A stretch of DNA of 24,587 nucleotides from Prevotella sp. UBA4268. GTDB taxonomy: Bacteria; Bacteroidota; Bacteroidia; Bacteroidales; Bacteroidaceae. The stretch is from the NCBI GenBank assembly GCA_002395135.1, contig DGWC01000068.1, positions 1 through 24,587 on the forward strand. Direction: 5' to 3'. Position numbers and translations under genes: made by a program. The notes beneath the pieces are model-generated. The model had not been told where the DNA came from, did no database searches, and worked only from the letters and a program-made list of their open reading frames with translations. Positions 9,731 to 19,446 of this stretch are shown here, piece by piece. Numbering within the stretch: position 1 is the stretch's first letter; each line of letters begins with the position of its first letter.

Positions 9731-10640
9731 TATCGTCTATGTTGTAAGGCGTTGTTTGATATACATAATAATTAATCCAGTTGGAGAACATGAGGTTCGC
9801 ATGTGCTCTCCATCGCACAACGGGCTCCTTGCCGGGGTCGTTGTCGCGGTAATAATCCACAGGCATGTCCACGTCGTCGCGCTTGCCGAGGTCGCGCCGG
9901 TACTCATTGTCGAGTGTATTCGGGGCATATTCCAGATGACCTGTGACATAAAACTCACGCCCGTCACGTGCCATCACCATGCTCACGCCGCTTTCATCTC
10001 CTTCGGCAATGAGTTCCAGCGCCGGGTTCTGTAGGATATCCTCGCGCCGGAGTTCGGTATGGCGACTGTGAGGCATGAAGAACTCATCGTCAAACCCTCT
10101 GAAGATAGGCAGTTGGGTGTTCAATGCCTGTTGTTTGAAGATGCCGAACATCTTCTTGTCAAGCGGATATTTGGGTATGCCATAGTGATAATAGAGCCCT
10201 GCCTGTGCAGCCCAGCAGATATAAAGCGTGCTGGTGACATGCGTCTTCGACCACTCAAAGATTTCTGATATTTCATTCCAGTATGTCACATCCTCAAAAT
10301 GAAGTTGCTCAACAGGAGCACCCGTGATGATCATGCCGTCGAATTTGCGCTGTCGCAATTCTTCAAAGTCTTTGTAAAACATCATCATGTGCTCTATCGG
10401 CGTATTCTTCGGGGTATGGCTTTTCAGTTTCATGAACGTGATGTCCAACTGCAAAGGAGTATTCGACAACAGACGTATCAAGTCGGTTTCTGTTGTTATC
10501 TTCAGCGGCATCAGGTTCAGGATGGCTATTTGCAGCGGACGGATATCCTGCTTATGGGCTCTCGTATCGTCCATCACGAAGATATTCTCCTTTTTCAGGA
10601 TATCTATCGCAGGCAGTCTGTCTGGCAGTCTTAATGGCAT
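9723..10640 (-). CDS. metA: homoserine O-acyltransferase (MetA family), predicted acetyl-CoA specific
   Basis: A 305-residue MetA-family enzyme that acylates the hydroxyl of homoserine, the first committed step of methionine synthesis. The catalytic triad is visible at its standard numbers: Cys142 in ICWAAQAG, and His235 and Glu237 in GHLEYAP. The segment after TGAP reads VE, giving Glu111. Published work on this family links Glu111 to acetyl-CoA use and Gly111 to succinyl-CoA use, so the product is probably O-acetylhomoserine even though automated annotation usually says succinyltransferase. It is the first gene of a minus-strand cluster and overlaps the U32 gene by 8 nt. A good promoter lies about 65-90 nt upstream. 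I see no SAM-I riboswitch, as the leader is too short. Confidence 0.96.
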   Translation of the reverse strand: MPLRLPDRLPAIDILKKENIFVMDDTRAHKQDIRPLQIAILNLMPLKITTETDLIRLLSNTPLQLDITFMKLKSHTPKNTPIEHMMMFYKDFEELRQRKFDGMIITGAPVEQLHFEDVTYWNEISEIFEWSKTHVTSTLYICWAAQAGLYYHYGIPKYPLDKKMFGIFKQQALNTQLPIFRGFDDEFFMPHSRHTELRREDILQNPALELIAEGDESGVSMVMARDGREFYVTGHLEYAPNTLDNEYRRDLGKRDDVDMPVDYYRDNDPGKEPVVRWRAHANLMFSNWINYYVYQTTPYNIDDIA

Positions 10641-10702
10641 AAACTACAATCTTATAAATTATTATCCCATCTGCATTCCTCTTGATAGCAGATTTTTCAG
10701 TG

Positions 10703-10732
10703 CAAAGTTACGGCAAAATATACATAAAACAA
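10703..10732 (-). promoter_or_regulatory. promoter of the metA cluster
   Basis: On the minus strand TTG (10730-10732), a 19-nt spacer, then TAACTTTG (10703-10710). The predicted leader is about 55 nt and contains a 6-bp stem (10669-10674 with 10688-10693) and a 13-nt loop. Confidence 0.7.
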
Positions 10733-10792
10733 AATAAATAATTGATTTTTCAGCCATTTTAGCGTCATTCTGCAACAGAATGATTCACAAAA

Positions 10793-10838
10793 ATAAAAAA
10801 AACAATGGTTTCCGGAGACACGGTTCCAGAAACCATTG
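10793..10838 (-). terminator. intrinsic terminator after the M13 metallopeptidase gene
   Basis: Inverted repeat CAATGGTTTC (10803-10812) / GAAACCATTG (10829-10838) with additional GGA/TCC pairing inside the loop. On the minus strand it is followed by a long T run (complement of the A run at 10793-10802). It lies about 60 nt past the stop codon of the M13 gene. Confidence 0.85.
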
Positions 10839-10899
10839 CATTATTTTACCTTAGAAAACTTTGGCTTTCTACATGCACGGATGCATGCACATGGAGTGA

Positions 10900-12945
10900 T
10901 TACCAAAGTTCCAGACGCTCATTCTTCGGTATAAACATCTTGTCGGATGACTTCACGCCGAAGGCATCATACCACATATCAATGTGAGGCAGGGCACCGT
11001 TTACACGCCACATGCCCAATGAATGCGGGTCGCTCTTGGTGCGGTTGCGGATTTCCTTCTCAGTGATGTTCTGTCCCCAAACGCCGGCATAGGCCAAGAA
11101 GAAGCGTTGATCGGCAGTAAGACCGTCAATAGCGGGCAGCGGATTGTTCTTGGTTGCATTCTTGTAACCATACCATGCCACCTGCAGACCGCCGTGATCG
11201 GCCAGGTTTTCACCCAATGTGAGTTTACCGTTGGCGTTCAAATCAGGCAACACCTTGATTTTCGAGAAGAAATCAGCATACTTGCCCGTGCGCTCTTCAA
11301 AGTTCTTACCATCATCGGCTGTCCACCAGTCGGTCATATTTCCGTTTTTGTCATAGTGGCGGCCCTGGTCGTCAAAACCGTGGGTCATCTCATGTCCGAT
11401 TACCACACCTATTGCACCGTAGTTAAACGCGTCGTCGGCCTCAGGATCGAAGAACGGACGCTGCAGGATACCTGCCGGGAAACAGATTTCGTTTGTGGTG
11501 GGGTTATAATAGGCGTTCACCGTCTGCGGAGTCATAAACCACTCGTCGTTGTCAACAGGTTTTCCGGCCTTTTCCTCCAGTTCTTTCATGGTCCAGAACT
11601 TGCTGCACTCCATCACATTCTCATAATAACTCTTCTTGGGATCTATGGTCAATCCGCTCATATCCTTCCATTTGTTGGGATATCCAATCTTTACATAGAA
11701 AGCACTGAGTTTGTCGAGGGCAGCCTTTTTGGTCTCTTCGCTCATCCATGTCTGCGCATTGATGCGCTCGCCAAGTGCTATTTGCAGGTTTTTCACCAAC
11801 TTTTCCATGCGCTGCTTGGATGAAGCGGGGAAATAACGTTCTGCATACATCTTGCCAAGAGCCTCTCCCATCACGCTTTCAACCTGTGATGTGGCACGCT
11901 TCCATAACGGATAATCTTCCTGACGACCACGTAATGTCTTACCAAAGAACTCAAAATTGGCTGCAACAGCCTTGTCGCTGAGATAGTCAACTGCGCCCAT
12001 GATGACGCCCCACTCCATATACGCGCGGTATTCCGTTGCTGTTATCCTTGTCAACATCTTCTCCACGCCGTCGAAAAATGCGGGTTGGCCCACAATCATG
12101 TTCTGATAGTCGGCCGACTTCAGACCAAGGGCATCCAGTTGTTGCACGAAACGGAGATGAGGATAGCGGCTTTGGAACTCGCTGATCGACATTTTATTAT
12201 AGTTTGCCTCCACGTCGCGAAGTTCAGTACGGCTCTTGCTGACCTTTGCCAGTTGGGTTTCCACTTTCATGATGTTCTCCATTTTCTGCTTGGCTGCCAG
12301 TTCGTCGAAACCGAACATGCGGAACATGCGGTAGATGTGCGAGCGATAGGCATCGCGGATGCTGGTGGTTATGGAGTCGTTGTCGAGATAATACTCTTTC
12401 TGCCCAAGGGTAATGCCGCCCTGCATCACATTCAGGATATTGTGCTTACTGTCTTTTTCGTCAGCACCATAGCCAAAACGGAAGAACTGCTGATTGCCAT
12501 AGGCGAGCATCCGCTTATGAATGGCAAACAGGTCGTCCATGGTGGTGGCATCTTCAAGTTCCTTAACGAGAGGCATCACAGGTGAAAGGTCTTCCTTGTT
12601 ACGGCGCTTTTGGTCCATGGCCAGTTTGTAGAAGTCGGCGAGTTTCTGCTCCACCGAGCCTTCTTTGTAAGCACCTTTCTTCGCATTCTGCAACTCCTTG
12701 AGGATGGAATTGATGCGTTTGTTGTTGTCTTCCTGCAGATGGTCGAAACTTCCGAAACGGGAATAGGCTGCGGGAAGCGGATTGCTCTTCATCCAACCGC
12801 CACATGCATACTGATAGAAATCCGTTCCCGGATTCACGGTCTGGTCCAGATTTGCTACATCAATACCAGACTTTAACTGCTGCGCATTCACTCCCACTGC
12901 GGAGGAAGCAATAAGCACTGTTGTCATTAACGTTTTGATTTTCAT
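10900..12945 (-). CDS. pepO: M13-family zinc metallopeptidase (neprilysin/PepO type)
   Basis: A 681-residue secreted endopeptidase. A signal peptide covers residues 1-21 (cleavage after VNA), so it acts in the periplasm or at the cell surface. The N-terminal M13 domain is followed by the catalytic domain: NAYY at 477-480, the zinc motif HEMTH at 518-522 with catalytic Glu519, and ENLAD at 579-583, whose Glu579 is the third zinc ligand. The C-terminus ends in Trp, typical for the family. Family members cleave peptides of moderate length; the natural substrate here is unknown. It lies 55 nt downstream of the ABC-F gene on the same strand, with no clear promoter of its own in the gap, so read-through is possible. 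A terminator follows. Confidence 0.95.
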   Translation of the reverse strand: MKIKTLMTTVLIASSAVGVNAQQLKSGIDVANLDQTVNPGTDFYQYACGGWMKSNPLPAAYSRFGSFDHLQEDNNKRINSILKELQNAKKGAYKEGSVEQKLADFYKLAMDQKRRNKEDLSPVMPLVKELEDATTMDDLFAIHKRMLAYGNQQFFRFGYGADEKDSKHNILNVMQGGITLGQKEYYLDNDSITTSIRDAYRSHIYRMFRMFGFDELAAKQKMENIMKVETQLAKVSKSRTELRDVEANYNKMSISEFQSRYPHLRFVQQLDALGLKSADYQNMIVGQPAFFDGVEKMLTRITATEYRAYMEWGVIMGAVDYLSDKAVAANFEFFGKTLRGRQEDYPLWKRATSQVESVMGEALGKMYAERYFPASSKQRMEKLVKNLQIALGERINAQTWMSEETKKAALDKLSAFYVKIGYPNKWKDMSGLTIDPKKSYYENVMECSKFWTMKELEEKAGKPVDNDEWFMTPQTVNAYYNPTTNEICFPAGILQRPFFDPEADDAFNYGAIGVVIGHEMTHGFDDQGRHYDKNGNMTDWWTADDGKNFEERTGKYADFFSKIKVLPDLNANGKLTLGENLADHGGLQVAWYGYKNATKNNPLPAIDGLTADQRFFLAYAGVWGQNITEKEIRNRTKSDPHSLGMWRVNGALPHIDMWYDAFGVKSSDKMFIPKNERLELW

Positions 12946-13000
12946 TGCATTTATGAATTATATTTGACGAATACTTTGTTTTGTTTACTACAGAGGCATC

Positions 13001-14983
<1,983 letters not shown>

Positions 14984-15009
14984 TTGTTTACATTATTATA
15001 ATTATGGTG

Positions 15010-15040
15010 CAAAAGTAAGCATTTTTTGGCTTACGTGCAA
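15010..15040 (-). promoter_or_regulatory. promoter of the ABC-F gene
   Basis: On the minus strand TTG (15038-15040), a 20-nt spacer, then TACTTTTG (15010-15017), a full match to the Bacteroidetes consensus. The leader to the ATG at 14983 would be about 20 nt. Confidence 0.72.
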
Positions 15041-15112
15041 GTTTTTCGCAACTATCCGGTGTTTTCTCTATACAAATAGGGATATTCCTACAACACTTTA
15101 TGGTTTTCCCGC

Positions 15113-15143
15113 TTGCATATTACAATAAGTCTTTGTATCTTTG
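15113..15143 (+). promoter_or_regulatory. promoter of the lipoprotein gene
   Basis: TTG (15113-15115), a 20-nt spacer, then TATCTTTG (15136-15143). The predicted start near 15150 leaves a leader of about 42 nt. It confirms that the ATG at 15192, and not the frame's upper end at 15141 inside the promoter, is the start codon. Confidence 0.75.
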
Positions 15144-15191
15144 CATCAGAGTTCAGAAACAACAGTTATTAACTATAAAAACAATACGACT

Positions 15192-15806
15192 ATGAAAAAG
15201 TATATTACACTCATGGCAATGATGGCAATGACGATGGTAGTATTCGTTTCTTGCGACACAGACAATGACGACTATGCTGCCTACAACCTCGAAGGCGCAT
15301 GGGAGGGAGACATGGGAGTGAGCATGTTTATGGGCAACACGGAGTATTTCGCAACATATTCCACCATCTATTTCGCACAGGATCCCTACAGATATGCAAG
15401 TGGAACCGGCTATCAGGTGGACTATTTCAACGACCAGTCACCCTGGTATCACAGAAGCCGCAATACCTATTACATTGCCAACCATTTTGAATGGGAAGTC
15501 AACAACGGCATTATTTACATCCACTACCTCGAGAAAGATGTCTATGCACAGATTGCACCCGACTACCTGAGCGACTACGACGGTTATTTCCGCGGTGTTA
15601 TCAAGTATGAAAACGGAGCATGGTCGGAATTCAGATTGCGCAAAACCTATTCGCCCAACGACTGGAACACCTACTATGACTGGGGTTGGGACTACGGATA
15701 CGGCTATGGCTATGCCAAGAAGAATTCGGTCTTCACCGACGATGATGGCAACAACATTGTCATTAAGAATACTGCCGAGAAGCCCATACGCGGTGCAAGG
15801 AAGTAA
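15192..15806 (+). CDS. small aromatic-rich lipoprotein, function unknown
   Basis: A 204-residue protein I do not recognise. The N-terminus is a lipoprotein signal ending in VFVSC with Cys21 as the lipid-attachment site. The next residues, DTDNDD, are strongly acidic; in Bacteroidetes such acidic stretches after the cysteine act as a surface-export signal, so the protein may face outwards (inference). The mature part is rich in Tyr, Trp and Asp and looks like a beta-rich fold: a lipocalin-like start NLEGAWEGDM at 32-41, then alternating aromatic strands, ending in a YYDWGWDYGYGYGY tract at 161-174 and a basic tail. It has its own promoter and terminator, so it is a single-gene unit. Confidence 0.82.
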   Translation: MKKYITLMAMMAMTMVVFVSCDTDNDDYAAYNLEGAWEGDMGVSMFMGNTEYFATYSTIYFAQDPYRYASGTGYQVDYFNDQSPWYHRSRNTYYIANHFEWEVNNGIIYIHYLEKDVYAQIAPDYLSDYDGYFRGVIKYENGAWSEFRLRKTYSPNDWNTYYDWGWDYGYGYGYAKKNSVFTDDDGNNIVIKNTAEKPIRGARK

Positions 15807-15823
15807 AGAATATCCAATCCATT

Positions 15824-15889
15824 CATGCCGCCACGCAGCAAAATGCCTACCGAAAAAGGCTTTTCAGCGTGGCGGCATGTTGTTTTTTT
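15824..15889 (+). terminator. large hairpin terminator after the lipoprotein gene
   Basis: Perfect 13-bp stem CATGCCGCCACGC (15824-15836) / GCGTGGCGGCATG (15867-15879). A nested inner stem pairs AAAA-T-GCCT (15840-15848) with AGGCTTTT (15857-15864). The structure is followed by a T-rich run (15880-15889). It lies 17 nt past the stop codon. Confidence 0.88.
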
Positions 15890-15922
15890 GTCATTTCTCC
15901 ACATGAAATTGTGGATAAAAAG

Positions 15923-16195
15923 CATAGGTTTTGAAGGGCAAAAACATAGGTTTTGAAATGAACCATGCATGTTTGGACGACAATGCAAGAATGACAAGGT
16001 TCAAAACCACATATCCCCGAAAAACAATGTATGATTTATATGACACAAAAACCATTGACACCCGAATAACGATGCACAAATCATGGGTTGCAAAACCATG
16101 CGTTTTTGAGTCACAATGCATGAACCATGGGACGCAAAGCCACATACACCCGAATGGCAACGCACAAACCGAGAGGCGCAAAACCAAAGGTTTTG
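15923..16195. repeat. degenerate 22/44-bp tandem repeat array
   Basis: Two 13-nt copies of CATAGGTTTTGAA (15923-15935, 15945-15957) are 22 nt apart. They are followed by units starting at 15958, 16002, 16046, 16091 and 16135, and a partial unit at 16179; spacings are 44, 44, 45, 44 and 44. Most units open with CAAAACCA or a close variant, and 20-odd bases later carry a CAATGCA-like core (CAATGCA, CAATGTA, CGATGCA, CAATGCA, CAACGCA in order). Units are only about half to two-thirds identical, so the array is old. The last unit holds the hairpin CAAAACCAAAGGTTTTG (16179-16195). Function unknown. Confidence 0.75.
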
Positions 16196-16225
16196 ACGAG
16201 AGAAAGCATTGGCATCACCTTTCCT

Positions 16226-16244
16226 GACAACAATGATTGTTGTC
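16226..16244. promoter_or_regulatory. 19-bp perfect palindrome upstream of tex, candidate operator
   Basis: GACAACAATGATTGTTGTC has 9-bp arms that are exact reverse complements around a single central G. The one-base centre makes a DNA-binding site for a dimeric regulator more likely than an RNA hairpin. It is centred about 60 nt upstream of the -7 box of tex. No regulator can be named from the sequence. Confidence 0.5.
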
Positions 16245-16295
16245 CACATACTAATTATTTTTCACGGTTTCATCGCGGTTTTCACATATTTTTCT

Positions 16296-16303
16296 TATCT
16301 TTG
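16296..16303 (+). promoter_or_regulatory. -7 element of the tex promoter
   Basis: TATCTTTG fits the Bacteroidetes -7 consensus, but no TTG lies 18-21 nt upstream, so the promoter is weak by sequence or depends on an activator. The leader to the ATG at 16357 would be about 45 nt. Confidence 0.55.
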
Positions 16304-16356
16304 CAACGGCGGCGCTATATATTGGGCTGCCATTCCTATAGAAGTAAAGAATTACA

Positions 16357-18507
16357 ATGATGAACATTTTTACAGAAAAAATAGCGAAACAACTCTCGCT
16401 TCCTGAGAAAAGCGTTGACAACACCCTCGCCCTTTTGGACGAGGGATGCACCATTCCGTTCATTTCGCGCTACAGAAAAGAGCGCACGGGAGGACTCAAC
16501 GAAGTGCAAATTGCGCAGATTGCCAATCTGAACGAGAAGTTCAAGGAGATGGCCAAGCGCAAAGAGACCATCATCAGCACCATTACCGAACAGGGGAAGA
16601 TGACCGATGAGTTGAAAAAACGCATTGACAACTGCTGGGAAGCCACCGAACTGGAAGACATCTACCTGCCTTTCAAGCCCAAACGAAGGACACGCGCCGC
16701 CGTGGCTCGTGAACAAGGGCTTGAGCCGCTGGCCACTATACTGCTGATGCAGCGCGAAAACGACCCCGAGCAGGCGGCTCACCGCTTTGTGAAAGGTGAT
16801 GTAAAGGATGCGGCGGCAGCGCTGAAAGGGGCTCAGGACATCATCGCCGAGATGGTAAGCGAAGATGAACGGTCGAGAAATCTGGTGAGACAGTCGTTCC
16901 GCCGCGATGCAATGATCGTCAGCAAGGTGGTTAAGGCAAAGAAAGACGATAACGAAGCCGCCAAATATTCCGATTATTTCGACTGGAGTGAGCCGCTTCG
17001 CCGCTGCTCTTCCCACCGTTTGCTGGCCATGCGCCGCGGAGAAAGCGAAGGATTTCTGCGTGTTGGCATCAAGACAGATGATGAATCATGCATCCAAAGG
17101 TTGAAGAGGGAGTTCGTGAAAGGCTACGGGAAGTGCCAGTCGCTGGTGAGCGAGGCAGTTGAAGATGGCTATAAGCGGTTGCTGGAGCCGTCTATCGAAA
17201 CCGAATTTGCCGCCATCAGCAAGGAGAAAGCCGACGATGAGGCCATAGAAGTGTTCACAGGAAACCTGCGGCAATTGCTTTTAGACGCTCCGTTAGGGCA
17301 GAAACGGGTGATGGGAATCGACCCCGGATTCCGCACAGGATGCAAAGTTGTATGCCTGGACGCGCAAGGAAACCTGCTGCATCATGAGGCCATCTTCCCC
17401 CACCCGCCCGTAAACCACCTCATGCAGGCCACCATGCACGTGATGAAAATGCTGGAAGACTATCGGATAGAGGCCATCGCCATTGGCAACGGAACGGCAT
17501 CGAGAGAGACAAAAGTGTTTGTAACCGACACACTGGCCACCTTGCGCAAGCAGAACGACTCGCTCCAGATTCAGGTATTCACCGTAAGCGAGGACGGAGC
17601 ATCGGTGTATTCTGCATCGAAAACGGCAAGAGACGAGTTTCCCGACGAGGATGTAACGGTTCGTGGAGCAGTGAGCATCGGTCGCCGACTGATGGATCCG
17701 CTTGCCGAACTGGTGAAAATAGACCCGAAGAGCATCGGTGTAGGTCAGTATCAGCATGATGTTGACCAGGGAAAACTGAAGAAGAGCCTCGACCAGACGG
17801 TGGAAAGTTGCGTGAACACCGTTGGTGTGAACCTCAATACAGCCAGCCAACACCTGCTGATGTATGTCAGCGGACTCGGCATTACGCTGGCCGGCAACAT
17901 CGTGGAGTACAGAAAAGAACATGGGCCCTTCACCTCTCGCGCACAAATAAAGAAGGTTCCGCGACTGGGACCAGCCGCTTTTGAGCAGTGTGCCGGCTTC
18001 CTGCGCATTCCCAATGCCAAGAACCCGCTCGACAATTCCGCCGTTCACCCCGAGAGTTATCATATCGTGGAGCAAATGGCAAAAGACCAGCAATGCACCG
18101 TGAAGGAATTGATTGAGAAGAAAGAACTACGTGAAAGGATTGACATTAAACGTTATGTAAATCAAGATGTTGGAATACCCACGCTAAAGGATATCATGAA
18201 CGAACTGGAAAAGCCAGGTCGCGACCCGAGAGAACATATCGAAGCATTTGAATTCGACCCGAATGTGAAGGAAGTTGACGACTTGGTGGAAGGGATGATT
18301 CTGCCCGGCATCGTTACAAACATCACCAATTTCGGAGCCTTTGTAGACATTGGCGTGCACCAAGACGGGCTCGTCCACATTTCTCAACTGGCCAGCAAGT
18401 TCGTGAAAGACCCCAACGACGTGGTCCACCTGCACCAACACGTCAAGGTAAAAGTCATTGATGTTGACAGAAAACGCAACCGAATCTCACTGTCCATGCG
18501 GTTTTAA
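16357..18507 (+). CDS. tex: Tex family RNA-binding transcription accessory protein
   Basis: A 716-residue Tex protein, a conserved cytoplasmic nucleic-acid-binding factor tied to transcription and RNA metabolism. The order is the family's: an N-terminal helical Tex domain (1-310, with the typical TIPFISRYRKERTGGL at 32-47), a YqgF/RNase H-like domain from 317 (VMGIDPGFRTGCKV), a helix-hairpin-helix region around 485-555, and a C-terminal S1 RNA-binding domain at 643-715 (GIVTNITNFGAFVDIGVHQDGLVHIS). Two adjacent ATGs (16357, 16360) are both possible starts. Upstream lie a -7 box and a palindrome that may regulate it. It converges on the SDR gene with a 36-nt gap and no clear terminator between them. 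Confidence 0.96.
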   Translation: MMNIFTEKIAKQLSLPEKSVDNTLALLDEGCTIPFISRYRKERTGGLNEVQIAQIANLNEKFKEMAKRKETIISTITEQGKMTDELKKRIDNCWEATELEDIYLPFKPKRRTRAAVAREQGLEPLATILLMQRENDPEQAAHRFVKGDVKDAAAALKGAQDIIAEMVSEDERSRNLVRQSFRRDAMIVSKVVKAKKDDNEAAKYSDYFDWSEPLRRCSSHRLLAMRRGESEGFLRVGIKTDDESCIQRLKREFVKGYGKCQSLVSEAVEDGYKRLLEPSIETEFAAISKEKADDEAIEVFTGNLRQLLLDAPLGQKRVMGIDPGFRTGCKVVCLDAQGNLLHHEAIFPHPPVNHLMQATMHVMKMLEDYRIEAIAIGNGTASRETKVFVTDTLATLRKQNDSLQIQVFTVSEDGASVYSASKTARDEFPDEDVTVRGAVSIGRRLMDPLAELVKIDPKSIGVGQYQHDVDQGKLKKSLDQTVESCVNTVGVNLNTASQHLLMYVSGLGITLAGNIVEYRKEHGPFTSRAQIKKVPRLGPAAFEQCAGFLRIPNAKNPLDNSAVHPESYHIVEQMAKDQQCTVKELIEKKELRERIDIKRYVNQDVGIPTLKDIMNELEKPGRDPREHIEAFEFDPNVKEVDDLVEGMILPGIVTNITNFGAFVDIGVHQDGLVHISQLASKFVKDPNDVVHLHQHVKVKVIDVDRKRNRISLSMRF

Positions 18508-18543
18508 AAACGACAGCAATGGTGAGTTTTTCGCCGGAAGGCA

Positions 18544-19272
18544 TCAGTTACGTACCCTCAGTCTGCGCCACAAGGCATTGGGAATCAGTCGCCAGAAGAA
18601 AGTAAGAATACGATAGCGCCAGTCGATGACAAGCACGTGCTTCTTCCGCCGGATGGCTTTCACAATGTCCTCGGCCACGCGCTCTGGTTTTAAAAGCATC
18701 GGATAATGCTTCTCATCACCCAGCAACGGCGTGTCGACAAAGCCCGGACGGATATCAGTAAATGAGATATTCAGCCCGCGCATGTTGGCCTGCTGCTCCA
18801 AAGCCTGTATATACGTATTCTGGAACGCCTTCGTTGCACTGTAAGAAGGGGCTGCGCCAAGTCCTTTTGTACCCGCAATGGATGAAATAACTGCGATATG
18901 GCCGCCTTGATGAGCAGCCATGTAGCGATAAACGGTGCCTATCATTCGGGCAAACCCTATACCATTTGTCTGAACAGTTTGGTTTTCAATGTCTTCCAAA
19001 AGGTTCATGTTCTGTTTTCCAATGCCAGAAGCATGGAAATACAGGTCTACACCACCGACAAGATCAATCAACTCAAGCAGTTGCTGAGAGGCTCTTGCAT
19101 CGGTCACATCTATCTGTTGCACCATAATATGGCCCGGGAACTCGCGCTCCAGTTCGCGCAACCGCTCCACTCTACGGGCTGCAATGCCGAGATGCCACCC
19201 GTCAGCCAACAACAATTTGCTCACTTCACGCCCCATACCAGAAGAGGCTCCCATTACAATTGCACGTTTCAT
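18544..19272 (-). CDS. short-chain dehydrogenase/reductase (SDR) family oxidoreductase
   Basis: A 242-residue classical SDR using NAD(P)(H); substrate unknown. The Rossmann motif GASSGMG is at 8-14, the NNAG position reads HASG at 80-83, and the active-site set is Asn103, Ser131, Tyr144 and Lys148 (SYSATK). The arginine pair after AAR (33-34) would favour NADPH, which is an inference. The C-terminus is hydrophobic and basic (FFWRLIPNALWRRL) and may sit on the membrane. The frame extends three codons to a TTG at 19281, but that codon lies in a -7-like box, so I use the ATG at 19272. It diverges from sppA and converges with tex. Confidence 0.92.
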   Translation of the reverse strand: MKRAIVMGASSGMGREVSKLLLADGWHLGIAARRVERLRELEREFPGHIMVQQIDVTDARASQQLLELIDLVGGVDLYFHASGIGKQNMNLLEDIENQTVQTNGIGFARMIGTVYRYMAAHQGGHIAVISSIAGTKGLGAAPSYSATKAFQNTYIQALEQQANMRGLNISFTDIRPGFVDTPLLGDEKHYPMLLKPERVAEDIVKAIRRKKHVLVIDWRYRILTFFWRLIPNALWRRLRVRN

Positions 19273-19278
19273 CAGGCG

Positions 19279-19286
19279 CAAAAATA
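19279..19286 (-). promoter_or_regulatory. -7-like element directly upstream of the SDR gene
   Basis: On the minus strand TATTTTTG fits the -7 consensus. Its end is only six bases from the ATG at 19272, so the transcript would have almost no leader. No well-spaced -33 element is visible. Confidence 0.45.
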
Positions 19287-19370
19287 CAAAAAAATCGTCA
19301 CTAATGTCTCAATTATATCGTTTTTTTGTAAAATAATCCACTCAAATGCATCGATTTCAACTTTTTTTAA

Positions 19371-19378
19371 TAACTTTG
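19371..19378 (+). promoter_or_regulatory. -7 element of the sppA operon promoter
   Basis: TAACTTTG matches the Bacteroidetes -7 consensus. No convincing TTG lies at the expected spacing. The leader to the ATG at 19447 would be about 60 nt and contains AAGGCATGA twice (19393-19401, 19417-19425). Confidence 0.5.
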
Positions 19379-19446
19379 CATTTCAGACATGCAAGGCATG
19401 AGACAATTCAGCGCCTAAGGCATGAAACTTTTAAACATATAATGAT

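Larger units (their letters stand above)
15890..16356. other. gene-free interval before tex
   Basis: No credible gene lies between the lipoprotein terminator and tex. Open frames on both strands exist only because a repeat with a period near a multiple of three, and low stop content, fills most of the interval; their peptides are low-complexity and contradict each other between strands. In order it holds a degenerate tandem array (15923-16195), a 19-bp palindrome (16226-16244) and a tex promoter (-7 box 16296-16303). Confidence 0.75.

Noticed and set aside
10641..10700. A TATCAAGAGG segment and small stem in the metA leader resembling the start of a SAM-I riboswitch
   Set aside because: SAM-I aptamers need over 100 nt with four stems. 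This leader is about 55 nt and lacks the other conserved parts.
15923..16195. CRISPR array
   Set aside because: The repeats are too divergent and adjoin without unique spacers, and no cas gene is present in the window.
15891..16249. Overlapping open frames of 80-100 codons on both strands upstream of tex
   Set aside because: They are produced by the tandem array. The peptides are low-complexity, have no start signals, and exclude each other.
19393..19425. AAGGCATGA direct repeat in the sppA leader
   Set aside because: Nine bases occurring twice in 33 nt of A/T-rich leader is weak evidence, with no further copies or symmetry.
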